This document shows positions 51,278 through 60,443 of a DNA stretch of 64,000 bases, in pieces. The position numbers and the translations under genes are program-made. This DNA comes from Tuwongella immobilis (lineage in GTDB: Bacteria > Planctomycetota > Planctomycetia > Gemmatales > Gemmataceae). Numbering within the stretch: position 1 is the first letter of the stretch; each line of letters opens with the position of its first letter. Under the pieces are notes generated by a model that saw only the letters and a list, made by a program, of their open reading frames with translations, was not told the origin of the DNA and searched no databases. The stretch spans positions 3,138,920-3,202,919 of the forward strand of contig NZ_LR593887.1 of the NCBI RefSeq assembly GCF_901538355.1, written 5' to 3'.

Positions 51278-52282
51278 TCACCATGTCCGTTGTTCACTAA
51301 GTTCAGCATCGATCCGGCGCCGGGCGATGGTGACATAGTTGGGGTCTTGCTCGATGCCGGTGAAATGGAATCCCTCCAAGATGGCGGCTTTGCCGGTCGA
51401 GCCTGAGCCGGTGAAGGGATCGAGCACCGTTCCGCCGGGTGGCGTGATGAGCCGACAGAGCCAGCGCATCAACCCCGTTGGTTTGACGGTGGGATGGTTG
51501 TTGCCATCCCCTCGATCCTTTGCGGTGATCTTGGCCGAGTAGAAATATCTGGCCGCGGCCCCCATTCCAGCGGTAGCCTCAGCGCTGCCATCGTGCATCA
51601 CATTCGCAGGCCATCGCATTGGGCCTTCGGGGTCATCTCCCGGCAATCGGCAGCCATCGATGTTGATGCCACCGGTCCCGAACTGCCGGACATTGTCGGC
51701 GACGGTGCCCACACAGGGCTTGCGGACCAAGAAGATGGGTTCCCACCCTGGTTTGAGAGCGGTGCCCCAACCTTTCCAGCGTTTGGCTTCGTCGGATGCG
51801 GGCTCGCGGACTTCGACCACCCGCTTGACCCGCGTGAACGTTGGACTGTGGGTGGCTCCAGTGAAGCCGGGGCGACCACCTTTGCTGGAGTCGCAGACAA
51901 CCTTCGTGGCGATGACCGGGCCGAGCTCTTTCTCCGGGTGGGCTTTGTCGAGCGCCTTGGAAATGTTGTGCGACTTCGGGAAGCTGCATCCGTAGAGCCA
52001 CATCAGGCAATCGCGGATTTGGAAGCCCGCATTCTCGATGGCACAGCCCAAGCGGTGGAAGGTCCGGGTGCCGCCGAAGACGAGCATGTGTCCGCCTGGC
52101 TTCAGGACCGATAGCGCTCGCTGCCAGATTTGTTCGGAAGGCGGGGCGGCATCCCAATCGCGGCCCATGAAGCTGAGCCCGTAGGGTGGATCGGTCACAA
52201 TTGCATCTACCGAAGCCGGGGAGAGCGTCGGGAGGATCTCTTCGCTCTTGCCGTGAATCACAGTCGCTTGGGGCAGACTCAT
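51278..52282 (-). CDS. DNA methyltransferase, beta-class N4/N6
   Basis: 334 residues. The catalytic motif DPPYG comes early (AIVTDPPYGLSFMGRDWD, about residues 30-47) and the AdoMet-binding motif late (TVLDPFTGSGSTGKAAIL, about residues 290-307), the order of beta-class amino-methyltransferases. The middle third, with its cysteines (LYGCSF, VVCDSS) and Gly-rich stretch, is the target-recognition part. GNNHPTVKPTGLMRWLCRLI is the usual link. No restriction enzyme is adjacent, so it is an orphan that may protect phage DNA. Placed inside the packaging block and coupled to terminase. Confidence 0.92.
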   Translation of the reverse strand: MSLPQATVIHGKSEEILPTLSPASVDAIVTDPPYGLSFMGRDWDAAPPSEQIWQRALSVLKPGGHMLVFGGTRTFHRLGCAIENAGFQIRDCLMWLYGCSFPKSHNISKALDKAHPEKELGPVIATKVVCDSSKGGRPGFTGATHSPTFTRVKRVVEVREPASDEAKRWKGWGTALKPGWEPIFLVRKPCVGTVADNVRQFGTGGINIDGCRLPGDDPEGPMRWPANVMHDGSAEATAGMGAAARYFYSAKITAKDRGDGNNHPTVKPTGLMRWLCRLITPPGGTVLDPFTGSGSTGKAAILEGFHFTGIEQDPNYVTIARRRIDAELSEQRTW

Positions 52283-53760
52283 CGCTTTCCTCGTCGTTGC
52301 TTGCCATTGAACAAATCGATGGCCAACCGACGGGCCATCTCCAAAGCGTCGGGGCCATCGTCATGGTCCGCGGCGGGGAACTCCTCAAGTTGGCGGACCA
52401 AGAGACGGCCACCGGGCGTGTCTCGAATGTGGATATCTCGCCCAGTGAAATGCGGTGTCAGGCGGCGAATCCGCACCGACTTGTTGACCTGGTTGAGAAT
52501 CTTGTAGATGGGCGGCATGATGCCTCGGGTGCGGGCCACTCGCATCATCTCGTCGGCGAGGAGTTCCTGGAACTGATTGGCCTCGACTCCGAAGCCATCC
52601 ACCACACCCGCGGTTTCCTGCTGGAAGCGCTCCACCGAATCCAAGGCATGCATGATGAGTGGGGTGGTCGGCATTCGCACCAAGTCAGCTTCCACCCACA
52701 GGTGCCCCCGACCGCAACGAGCCAATCGGATCAGGCCAGCATAGTCGCCTCGTCGTGCATCCTTGCCCTTGCTGGGGTCGAGGGCGACCACCCGAAGCGT
52801 GATGTCATGGGGCCAATCGTGGAACCAGAGATGCTCGCCGAACAGCTCACCCGGCCATTCGCTGCCGCCCTCGGCCCGTGGGCGCTGCTGATAGAGGGCG
52901 CCCCATTCGCGTGCATCCTGGGCCTGGATGCGAGTGAGTTCCTCATCGCTAAACCGAGCAGGCCAAAGCGGATCGCCGATCTCCCGAGGGTCGCCCGGCG
53001 CCAGCGGATCCTCGGCGATGGCCGGGAACCGAATCACGTCCCATTGATCTGCGTTCGGATCTGCGTCGGCGAGTCGCAGCAATCGCCCGGCCAGGTCATC
53101 CGGATGCCAGCGCGTCTGGCACAGCACAATGCGACCGTTCGGAGAGAGACGTGTGCGGAGCGTCGACGAATACCATTCCCAAAGCGATTGGCGAATCATC
53201 GGACTGTCCGCTTCTTCTCGATCCTTCAGCGGGTCATCGACGATGGCAATGTCACAGCCCATGCCGGTGATGCCTTGGCCGCGCCCCGCCGCTCGATATC
53301 GTCCGCGGTGGCCGACAATCTCGAAGACATCCGAATTCCGAAGATAGCTGCCCGTGGCATTGGAGCGGACATTGGAGCTCGAGAGCTTTGTCTTGGGGAA
53401 GAGTCGCTCGAACGATGGCGAATCGATGATGCGCTGGGTGTCGCGGTTCATTGCCGAAGCGAGGTCCGCCGAGTAACTGGCGGCGATCAACTCCAAGTCA
53501 GGGTTGCGGCCCAGCGCCCAAGCGGGAAAGCGGCGCGAGACCAGCTCGCTCTTGCCATGCCGAGGCGGCATAAACACCATCAGGCGCCGGATCTCACCTG
53601 CGAACAGTTGCTCGAGTTTGGAGCAGAGCAGGGCATGGTGCCAATTGCTGGCGTACTCGGGGAAGGTGTATTCCGTGAACGCAAGCAACTCCCGCCGTGC
53701 CACTCGCCGGCGAAGCAGTTCATTCGCCGCGGCTTGCGGCGATATTGGCAAGCTGCTCAT
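52279..53760 (-). CDS. terL: terminase large subunit
   Basis: 493-residue packaging motor. Walker A-type motif is in FMPPRHGKSELVSRR (about residues 62-76), the Walker B in CDIAIVDDPLKD (about residues 155-166), with SSTLRTRLSPNGRIVLCQTR as coupling motif. The C-terminal nuclease begins with VVALDPSKGKDARRGDYAGL. A Gly-Met near GQGITGMGCD is usual for this family. It overlaps the end of the small-subunit gene by 41 bases and its own stop overlaps the methyltransferase start, showing tight coupling. Confidence 0.93.
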   Translation of the reverse strand: MSSLPISPQAAANELLRRRVARRELLAFTEYTFPEYASNWHHALLCSKLEQLFAGEIRRLMVFMPPRHGKSELVSRRFPAWALGRNPDLELIAASYSADLASAMNRDTQRIIDSPSFERLFPKTKLSSSNVRSNATGSYLRNSDVFEIVGHRGRYRAAGRGQGITGMGCDIAIVDDPLKDREEADSPMIRQSLWEWYSSTLRTRLSPNGRIVLCQTRWHPDDLAGRLLRLADADPNADQWDVIRFPAIAEDPLAPGDPREIGDPLWPARFSDEELTRIQAQDAREWGALYQQRPRAEGGSEWPGELFGEHLWFHDWPHDITLRVVALDPSKGKDARRGDYAGLIRLARCGRGHLWVEADLVRMPTTPLIMHALDSVERFQQETAGVVDGFGVEANQFQELLADEMMRVARTRGIMPPIYKILNQVNKSVRIRRLTPHFTGRDIHIRDTPGGRLLVRQLEEFPAADHDDGPDALEMARRLAIDLFNGKQRRGKR

Positions 53761-54247
53761 CCGTCAGGTCCTCAGCGGTAACGATGGTGACTTTCCCGCT
53801 ATGCTCCAACCGCTCGACGAATAGCCCCAGATGCCGAGCCAGCTTGTCCAGCGCGGCGACCTTGTCCCAAGTCCGAATTTTCTTGATGATCGCGTGACTC
53901 TCTTCCGAAACTTCCTCGTGGATATCCACCGAAGAGACGGCCCGCGCGGTGTCCTCATCCAACTCAGGTAGGGGGCGGAGCGTACCGTTGTCGGTGAAGA
54001 GTTTGCGGACATCCAGGAAGGCGATTCGCCCCAACTCGGCCAGGACTCGATCCGCGGAGATCTCCGTGCGTTGCGACCGAGCTGCATTCAACTCCCGAAT
54101 GCGATTCTGAATTTCAACTTTTTTCAACAGGCGCTCCCCCTGTTGCCCAGCAGTGCGATGGGAATACCCCGCTCGCCGAGCCGCTGCCGAAGCATTCAGA
54201 TCGACGAGGTATTCCAAGCAAAAGCGTTCTTGCAACGGTGAAAGCAC
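53720..54247 (-). CDS. terS: terminase small subunit
   Basis: 175 residues from GTG 54247, which has GGGGAGGA seven bases upstream; an in-frame ATG at 54286 is less well placed. The N-terminal half carries the XtmA/terS pattern LQERFCLEYLVDLNASAAAR then RAGYSHRTAGQQGERLLKK, a helix-turn-helix that recognises the packaging site. The second half holds an IAFLDVRKLFTDNGTL segment and a coiled region. It starts the leftward late operon. Confidence 0.88.
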   Translation of the reverse strand: MLSPLQERFCLEYLVDLNASAAARRAGYSHRTAGQQGERLLKKVEIQNRIRELNAARSQRTEISADRVLAELGRIAFLDVRKLFTDNGTLRPLPELDEDTARAVSSVDIHEEVSEESHAIIKKIRTWDKVAALDKLARHLGLFVERLEHSGKVTIVTAEDLTDEQLANIAASRGE

Positions 54248-54430
54248 GAGTGATCCTCCCCACGCACACGGTACGGGGTGGACCATCCCGAATGGGCTTG
54301 TTCGTGGGAGAATAAACGGCGGCGCTCACCGAATAATCCGTGAAGACAAATCTGTTCGCCGTTGTGCGGTCGATTGGTTAGATTACGTTTCTTTCTGGCA
54401 CTTCGCTGATTGTTCACATTGAGGTGATGT

Positions 54431-55507
54431 ATGGGCCGTCGCAATCCGTTTCGGCTTCCAAGAATCCCATTCGGAACCAAACGTTGGATGAATCGATGTC
54501 GGGATTGTAATTCGACTTGGTATCCTCGAGGGAAAGAGCTTTCAAAGGTATGTCCGAATTGCGGCAGTCCAAACACCGAGATTCCTGGAATGGGTTGTTC
54601 TGGATGCTTGGTTTTTATTGGGATTCTGATTGGAGCGTTGGTCTGGCTGTTCTCAAGGGGAGAAGTTGCGAACGTCCCTCCTGCGATGAAAAATGAAGTG
54701 ACGTCCCCCAAAAAGAATCCATCAGCACCAGCCGAGCCAGCGGTGCCAGTGGCCGAGCCAGAGTTGCCAAGCCCAACTCCTGCGGAGGCCATCAAAGAAC
54801 TCAAGTCAGAAACCACCAATCGGCAACTTATCGAAACGATTACCGGAAAGATGTCCCCCCGATCGAATGCCGATCTTCAAAAGGTAAACGATGCGGTGAA
54901 TGAGATCATCAAGCGAGGCGATGCTGGGCGAGATGCCCGATGGGTTTTGATCGAACTGCGAAGCTCCTCGGCAAGCGACAGCTCGAAGATCCTTCGAACG
55001 ACGATCGATGATGCGTTCAAGGATTGGTTCGGGGCAGAGAATGTTGTTCGAGTGGTCCAAGCCTTCGACCGGCGAGTCGTTGCGACGCATCTTTTAACGA
55101 CCGGGCCGGAGCTCCTCAAACATCTCGACCAAGGGAGAGATATCGTTGCCCAGGCCGCTTGGTGGATTGTTCGAAATCCGATCGATCAGAAGAACTCTCC
55201 CGATCGTGTCAGCGCCATCGCCGAACTGGCAATGTCGTTGCTTCCCGATCTTCCTGCAAACGATTGGCCCCATGTCGAGGCGGGGTTGAAGTGGCTGGTT
55301 TCATCCAACGAGGCAAAGGGGAAGGACTCTCGGGAGCGGGTGATCGATCGATTGCCCGAGCTGGCAGGATTCCCCGGATTCTCAGAAAAACTCCGAGCAG
55401 TGCTATTGGCTGAACTGACGCTTCGTCAGGCCACCGATGAAGCGAATCGAGCCAGATACCAAAAGATCATCGAGCAATTAAATAAAATCAAAGTCAAAAT
55501 GAAGTAG
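54431..55507 (+). CDS. opposite-strand zinc-ribbon membrane protein (cargo gene)
   Basis: 358 residues on the plus strand with GAGGTG before ATG 54431. The N-terminus has a zinc ribbon (CRDC, about residues 23-26, and CPNC, about residues 41-44), then a Gly/Cys turn (GMGCSGC) and a membrane helix (LVFIGILIGALVWLFS, about residues 59-74). A Pro-rich linker and a helical domain of about 250 residues follow (TTIDDAFKDWFGAENVVRVV, SAIAELAMSLLPDLP) that looks like HEAT-type helices. Set between the terminase and primase genes on the wrong strand, it has the position of a moron. Function unknown. Confidence 0.76.
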   Translation: MGRRNPFRLPRIPFGTKRWMNRCRDCNSTWYPRGKELSKVCPNCGSPNTEIPGMGCSGCLVFIGILIGALVWLFSRGEVANVPPAMKNEVTSPKKNPSAPAEPAVPVAEPELPSPTPAEAIKELKSETTNRQLIETITGKMSPRSNADLQKVNDAVNEIIKRGDAGRDARWVLIELRSSSASDSSKILRTTIDDAFKDWFGAENVVRVVQAFDRRVVATHLLTTGPELLKHLDQGRDIVAQAAWWIVRNPIDQKNSPDRVSAIAELAMSLLPDLPANDWPHVEAGLKWLVSSNEAKGKDSRERVIDRLPELAGFPGFSEKLRAVLLAELTLRQATDEANRARYQKIIEQLNKIKVKMK

Positions 55508-55616
55508 CGAACAATGTAAGACATCAGGAAAACACGACTAAGATGATAGGGATTATCATAAAAGATGATATTATATATTCTGATATAATGTGTGCATTCT
55601 GAATGGAAGTTAATTG

Positions 55617-55711
55617 AGTTTTTTGCGTTATTTGCGCCCGCCTATATTCCCTGATCGAGTCCAGGTTAGGGAAGAAGGGTGGGTGTAAAAAACGCAAAAA
55701 ACTACAAAAAA
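55617..55711. repeat. inverted repeat with phased A-tracts in AT-rich gap
   Basis: AGTTTTTTGCGTT (55617-55629) and AACGCAAAAAACT (55691-55703) are perfect 13-base inverted copies. Next to the second arm three A6 runs (55687-55692, 55696-55701, 55706-55711) are spaced 9 and 10 bases, a pattern that bends DNA. The surrounding gap (55508-55734) is the most AT-rich non-coding stretch of the window and has TATAAT-like boxes on both strands but no clear -35 partner. Confidence 0.6.
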
Positions 55712-55734
55712 CCACCTGTTTGAATATTAACCAT

Positions 55735-57840
55735 CTATGCTAGGAGATATGTTATTCGCGGGCGCCCACCTTTGCGACCCGGATTTGTTTTGCTCTCTCG
55801 GATTTCTCCATTTTCGAGCAATGCTTCGATGACCTCGGCGCGTTCCCGTGGGGTCAGCGATCGTGTCGCCAGACAGAGATCCGTCTGCGTGATTCCCAAT
55901 TCGCCAGCGTCGCTGATGATGCGGAGCACGCGGCGGCGGCGGGCATCGAATGGGGTTTCGGCCACCCAGCGATTGGTCAGATAGACCATCCGGCGTGAGA
56001 GATAGCGGCTCAAAGCGCAGGCCCACTCGGCAGCGGCGGCATCGATTTCAGGTGTCTCGGCGTTTCGGCTGCAGGCGTACAGGATCGCCAACTTGCGGGC
56101 CTTCTCTGTGGCCCGTGACCACAACGAGCCGAAGGGCTCGCCCAGATTGACCATCTGTTCGTCGGCCTCGGCATCGAACCGATCGGTGATCCGTTCCGCT
56201 TCGTCGCTCATCGGCACGATGGCGGGCTTAGGATGTTGGTTATTCAGATTCCCGCTTGGTTGATAGTTCGCCCACCACCGCGCCTCTTCCACGAGGGGTT
56301 CGGGCATCGGGATGGTCGCTGGCTTCCGTTTGGGAGGAAGGTCGTTTGGTGCCTCGAAGATCATCACCCGCGATAGAAAGCCATCCGTGATATTCTCGGT
56401 CGTGAACCCTTCGAACAACGAGGTCGGCACTGTCGTCCCCCACATGCAAGCATGGGGTTGATGGATGATCCGATTCTGGCTGGCATCGGCATAGGCATCG
56501 CCGATGTAGACCGAGCTCGAGCTGGTGAACAGCTTCATCAGGTTGGTCGCAATATGGTACAAGTGCGGCGAGCAGCTCGGGTTGCCCAGCGTTCGGATCA
56601 GTCGACCAATCTCGTCCAGTTGAAGCAAGAGGGCAGGTTGCTGCTCGACCGCGGTGATCAGGCCCGCGTGACTGGCCAGCCCCTCCGGCCCGATGAGCCG
56701 ATCGGCGCCGGCCAGGAACAGGAGCTCCTTACTCACCAAGCGAGCCCGCTCTTTGCCGCCGCCGGTGGGGCAGACGCCGAGGCAGTAAAGATTCGTTCGA
56801 GTGTTGTAGACATCCCGGACCTTACGGCCTGTCAGCGTGGCGAGCATCGCCAATGCGGCCCCCAGCGCCAGGACCGGCTGAGGGCGAAACGATGTGGCCA
56901 GGGTGAACTCCATCACCCGCTCGATGAAGCCAGGGACATGGAGCAGATGTTCGGGGAATGGGCCGGGGTCGCGAGCCGGATTCTCGCGAGGCGGGTTGAA
57001 GATCTGGTCGTAATGGTTTTCCGCCAGCGCGACCGAGACCTCATCGGGGGCATAGCGTCCGACACTCTTGGCGATTCGGGCCACCTCTCGGTCGGAGAGT
57101 GGAGGGCGGCATCGCAGTCGATTGGTTGCATCGAGGGCCGCCAGGATCTCCTCAGCGCTCAGGCCGAAGCGGCGCATTGCTCCGCCCAGACGGGCCAACG
57201 TCGCGTTTCGTTGGCCTTCTGGAATCGGGTTGCCATCAGGCAGAATTTGCCCGCCGTCTTCTCGATCCTCGTTCACGGAAGGCGGTTTCGCAACGGGTGT
57301 TCGGGAGGCTTCATGCAAGCGATCCACAGCTTCCGCAAGCCAAACGGGCGGCTCGACCAGCTTGGTGATCGATGTATCCAGTTGAAGGGATTCCAACCAA
57401 ACATACGGCCCGTCTTTGGTTTTCGACGGAGCCACGACGATATAACCACCATCCGCTCGGATATCGACTTTTGGGGCGAGCTGCCCCGAGGAGCATCGCC
57501 AGGATTTCTCCGGAGGCATCCGAAACAGATGGTGGCGCCCCCCTCGGGGAGTCAGCGCCACTGCACCCGCCTCGGCCAATTGCGCTGCCCATTCGGGATC
57601 ATGTGGCCAACGATTCTCTGTGCCATCAATGTCGATGACCAGCATGCCCTCGGTGGCAATTCCGATGTTTGCTCGAGGGTAGGTCTGCCACCATCGTTCG
57701 ATCTGGTTGGGATCGGTCGTGGCCGCATGGAACCCGCCATCAATGAGCGGATTCTTGTCATTGGGGACGCACGGAAACACGCGGTAGCCGAGTTCCGCAT
57801 AGCCAAGGGCGGCGTTCCGAAGTTCTTCGCTCGTCACCAT
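55735..57840 (-). CDS. primase-polymerase with DUF3987-like helicase domain
   Basis: 701 residues. N-terminal prim-pol (AEP) domain, about 1-190: YRVFPCVPNDKNPLIDGGFH, VIDIDGTENRWP with metal aspartates, TPRGGRHHLFRMP and APKVDIRADGGYIVVAPS. A PriCT-like segment follows (SAEEILAALDATNRLRCRPP). The second half is a DUF3987-type P-loop ATPase (CLGVCPTGGGKERARLVSKE, LLQLDEIGRLIRTLG). A winged-helix end (GITQTDLCLATRSLTPRERA) closes it. It should start phage replication. Stop is TAG. It overlaps the helicase gene by seven bases. Confidence 0.88.
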   Translation of the reverse strand: MVTSEELRNAALGYAELGYRVFPCVPNDKNPLIDGGFHAATTDPNQIERWWQTYPRANIGIATEGMLVIDIDGTENRWPHDPEWAAQLAEAGAVALTPRGGRHHLFRMPPEKSWRCSSGQLAPKVDIRADGGYIVVAPSKTKDGPYVWLESLQLDTSITKLVEPPVWLAEAVDRLHEASRTPVAKPPSVNEDREDGGQILPDGNPIPEGQRNATLARLGGAMRRFGLSAEEILAALDATNRLRCRPPLSDREVARIAKSVGRYAPDEVSVALAENHYDQIFNPPRENPARDPGPFPEHLLHVPGFIERVMEFTLATSFRPQPVLALGAALAMLATLTGRKVRDVYNTRTNLYCLGVCPTGGGKERARLVSKELLFLAGADRLIGPEGLASHAGLITAVEQQPALLLQLDEIGRLIRTLGNPSCSPHLYHIATNLMKLFTSSSSVYIGDAYADASQNRIIHQPHACMWGTTVPTSLFEGFTTENITDGFLSRVMIFEAPNDLPPKRKPATIPMPEPLVEEARWWANYQPSGNLNNQHPKPAIVPMSDEAERITDRFDAEADEQMVNLGEPFGSLWSRATEKARKLAILYACSRNAETPEIDAAAAEWACALSRYLSRRMVYLTNRWVAETPFDARRRRVLRIISDAGELGITQTDLCLATRSLTPRERAEVIEALLENGEIRESKTNPGRKGGRPRITYLLA

Positions 57841-59801
57841 GGCACCGTGTTCTCCCAGGATCGATCATCGTCCAACGGCCAAACCTGTTCGGCCTCGTTC
57901 GGCGTCAGGACTCGGATCAGCGCCCCACAGCCATTGCAGCATTCCACCGAGGATTGCAGCTCACCCACCCCGCGGATCCAATGGCGAGTCGTCAACCCGC
58001 ACCCCGGACAGGCGGCGGCGTCCGGTTCCGTCTTCTCAAACGGGATTCCCACCCGGATGTCGTGCTGCCACCAGGGCTCGTTTGCGATTGCGTCCGATTC
58101 CGTCATCCCGAATGGGAATTCCACGTCGGATGTGGACTCCGGCTCGTAGGCATCGCCCGGTTCCTCGATGATGGATTCGGTTGGTGCCGACATCCCATCC
58201 GGAATCTTGCCGAGTTGATAGCCGACGATCGTGTCAAATTTCTCACCGCTGACCGTGCGAACGGTGATTGCGGTGGGGCTCGCCACCCCGCCGGACATTG
58301 CGATGTCCCATGCCTCACGGGCGGTCTGCGGGACCGGCAGTCGGGAGCGCTGCTTCCACCATCGAACTGCTTTCTGGTGAGCAAAGCCGGTATGTTCGAA
58401 GCAGATCCACTCGGATTGGAAGCGCTGCCAACCGATCTTGTAATCCACTCGCAGGGAGCGGGCCTCGCTGTGGCGCTTGGAATGGACGCTATAGATCACC
58501 GAGATCACGTTGAATGACTCGGTCGATACCTGGCCGGACAGCACCCCGACTTTGGAAGCGGTGGCGTCGTGGCTTGCCTTATCCGGGGGCGGGAATTCAT
58601 GGCCGCAGTCTGGACAAGCGGCGTAGGCGGTCGGGAGCAAGGTCGAGCATTCCGGACATTCCTTCGCCGGTGCCTCGCCCTTTTCTCGATTCGATTTTCG
58701 GGTCGTCTTCGTCCGAATGCGATCGACCGGACCATGCCGGAGCACATTCCCACCATAATCCAAGATCAAACAATTCTGCTTAGATTCGTGCAAACGGAAT
58801 CCTCGGCCCACCATCTGATAATACAATCCCGAGGAGAGCGTCGGGCGGAGCAGCACGACGCAATCGATGTTCGGCGCATCAAAGCCGGTGGTCAGCACAT
58901 TGACGTTGCAGAGGTATTTGATCCGCCCTTGTTTGAAGTGGCTGAGGATCTGTTCCCGCTGCTCCGGGGGCGTCTCGCCAGTAATGAAGCCGCAGTTCAC
59001 GCCATGCTCGGCTTGAAGCGTGTTGACGATATGCAGCCCATGCTGCACACTGGTCGCAAAGATCAAACAGGCATACCGATCGGCGGTGAGCTCGACAATC
59101 TCCCGACAGGCCGACTTGACCAGGTCCTCGGCGTCCATCACCTGTTCGAGCTCATCGTTGCAATACTCACCCTTGTGGATTCCGACCTGGCTGACATCGA
59201 ATTTGGTGCGGCCTGCTTTGCTGGTCAACGGGCAGAGAAAGCCGCGGACGATCAACTCCCGCACGCCGACCTCGTAGCAGACGTGGTTGAGCATTCCCTC
59301 GGGGGTGCAGATCGGCCCACCCTTCAGGCGGAACGGGGTGGCAGTGCATCCGATCACCCGCAGGTGCGGATTTACCACCTTGGCATCGGCGAGGAACCGA
59401 CGATACATCCCATCCCCCTCCAACGGAATGAGATGCGCCTCATCGACGATGATCAGGTCGAACGGCTCGAAATCGCAGGCGAAGCGGTAGATCGATTGGA
59501 TGCCGGCGATTAACACCGGCTGGTTCCGATCCTTGCGCTTGAGCCCCGCCGAGAAAACACCGAATGGCACATCGGGGCAGACACTCCCGAGTTTTTCGGC
59601 GGTTTGTTGGAGGAGCTCTTTGACGTGGGCGAGCACCAGGACTCGGCCATTCCATTGGGTGACAGCATCGCGGCAAAGCGTGGCGATCACCGGGGTTTTG
59701 CCCCCACCGGTCGGGATGACAACACAGGGGTTATCATCCCGTTTCCGGAGGTGATCGTAGACGGCATCCACTGCGTGCTGTTGATAGTCACGCAGGTTCA
59801 T
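57834..59801 (-). CDS. superfamily 2 DEAH helicase
   Basis: 655 residues from ATG 59801, which overlaps the RusA stop. Motifs: Q-region LRDYQQHAVDAVYDHL, I PTGGGKT, Ia LAHVKELL, II DEAH (IIVDEAHLIPL), III GCTATPFRL, IV-VI in FATSVQHGLHIVN, VLTTGFDAPNIDCVVLLRP and YYQMVGRGFRLH. A zinc ribbon follows the helicase core (CPECSTLL, CPDCGHEF) and a second Cys cluster lies near the end (CPGCGL, CCNGCG). Probably works in replication or recombination with the RusA and Sak4-like proteins encoded just upstream. Confidence 0.92.
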   Translation of the reverse strand: MNLRDYQQHAVDAVYDHLRKRDDNPCVVIPTGGGKTPVIATLCRDAVTQWNGRVLVLAHVKELLQQTAEKLGSVCPDVPFGVFSAGLKRKDRNQPVLIAGIQSIYRFACDFEPFDLIIVDEAHLIPLEGDGMYRRFLADAKVVNPHLRVIGCTATPFRLKGGPICTPEGMLNHVCYEVGVRELIVRGFLCPLTSKAGRTKFDVSQVGIHKGEYCNDELEQVMDAEDLVKSACREIVELTADRYACLIFATSVQHGLHIVNTLQAEHGVNCGFITGETPPEQREQILSHFKQGRIKYLCNVNVLTTGFDAPNIDCVVLLRPTLSSGLYYQMVGRGFRLHESKQNCLILDYGGNVLRHGPVDRIRTKTTRKSNREKGEAPAKECPECSTLLPTAYAACPDCGHEFPPPDKASHDATASKVGVLSGQVSTESFNVISVIYSVHSKRHSEARSLRVDYKIGWQRFQSEWICFEHTGFAHQKAVRWWKQRSRLPVPQTAREAWDIAMSGGVASPTAITVRTVSGEKFDTIVGYQLGKIPDGMSAPTESIIEEPGDAYEPESTSDVEFPFGMTESDAIANEPWWQHDIRVGIPFEKTEPDAAACPGCGLTTRHWIRGVGELQSSVECCNGCGALIRVLTPNEAEQVWPLDDDRSWENTVPW

Positions 59802-60373
59802 GCCACCTCTCCAATCCCATGGAACCGCAGGCTGACTCCGTTGTGCCGTTGGTCGCCGCGCTGGGCGTGCAGTTGCCGTTCGCTCACGGAGCTGGCCTCG
59901 GAGCAGGTCGGACAGATCCGATTCGCCGGGCCTCGCGATGCGAAGCGAAACCCACATTGCAAGCAGCTTCGGCGACGAGCGCTTGAAGGAGTCGATGATT
60001 CGGGCTCCGGTTCCGGCTCGGGGGTGACTGGTGAAATCACCACCTTGATCTTGCCGCCCGGAGTCGGCTTGCAGCGCACGGTACGCAAGTCGTCGATCTG
60101 GCCATCGTCGTGATAAGCCAGCTTCTGGAGCGAATCCAGAAGCGTCTTCTGGACGTTGTCCGCATCCCGCCGCCGTCGATCCGGTGGGTAAAACCAGATC
60201 ACCATGATCAGGCGTCCATCCATCGGTCGAATCCCTTGCGCGGTGAGGAGCGTTCCGATCATTTTGCGATAGTCGCGGGCTTCCTTACTGAGGATCGCGC
60301 GGCCATCGACGTGGCGGATCGTGTGGTTGCCGGAAGGGGGGTATGGTAGTTCGAGTTCGAGGGCGTTCGTCAT
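59798..60373 (-). CDS. rusA: RusA-type Holliday junction resolvase with zinc ribbon
   Basis: 191 residues from ATG 60373 (GGAGGAA upstream). The RusA core covers residues 5-120: LPYPPSGNHTIRH, ILSKEARDYRKMI, RRRRDADNVQKTLLDSLQ with the catalytic aspartates, and DDGQIDDLRTVR. After a Pro/Glu hinge (TPEPEPEPE) comes a zinc ribbon (CLQCGF, CPTC), an extension not present in E. coli RusA. It would cut branched DNA during replication or before packaging. Starting further upstream would add a low-complexity leader. Confidence 0.88.
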   Translation of the reverse strand: MTNALELELPYPPSGNHTIRHVDGRAILSKEARDYRKMIGTLLTAQGIRPMDGRLIMVIWFYPPDRRRRDADNVQKTLLDSLQKLAYHDDGQIDDLRTVRCKPTPGGKIKVVISPVTPEPEPEPESSTPSSARRRSCLQCGFRFASRGPANRICPTCSEASSVSERQLHAQRGDQRHNGVSLRFHGIGEVA

Positions 60374-60443
60374 CGATGCTTCCTCCAACCTCTGCGAGCG
60401 GTGAGGGCCACACTCGCAGAGGGCGAATTGATTGGATGTTGGA

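Noticed and set aside
51054-51284. 76-codon minus-strand frame starting at the methyltransferase stop
   Set aside because: Its second half is a shadow of the gene at 50792-51220. Kept only as a possible leader peptide in the hairpin finding.
52186-53781. Plus-strand frame of 531 codons
   Set aside because: Antisense to terminase large subunit, whose motifs are all intact.
55524-55715. 63-codon minus-strand frame in the AT-rich gap
   Set aside because: Composition follows the AT-rich spacer and it spans the inverted repeat; no ribosome site.
56452-58149. Plus-strand frame of 565 codons
   Set aside because: Antisense to the primase-polymerase gene; no recognisable domain.
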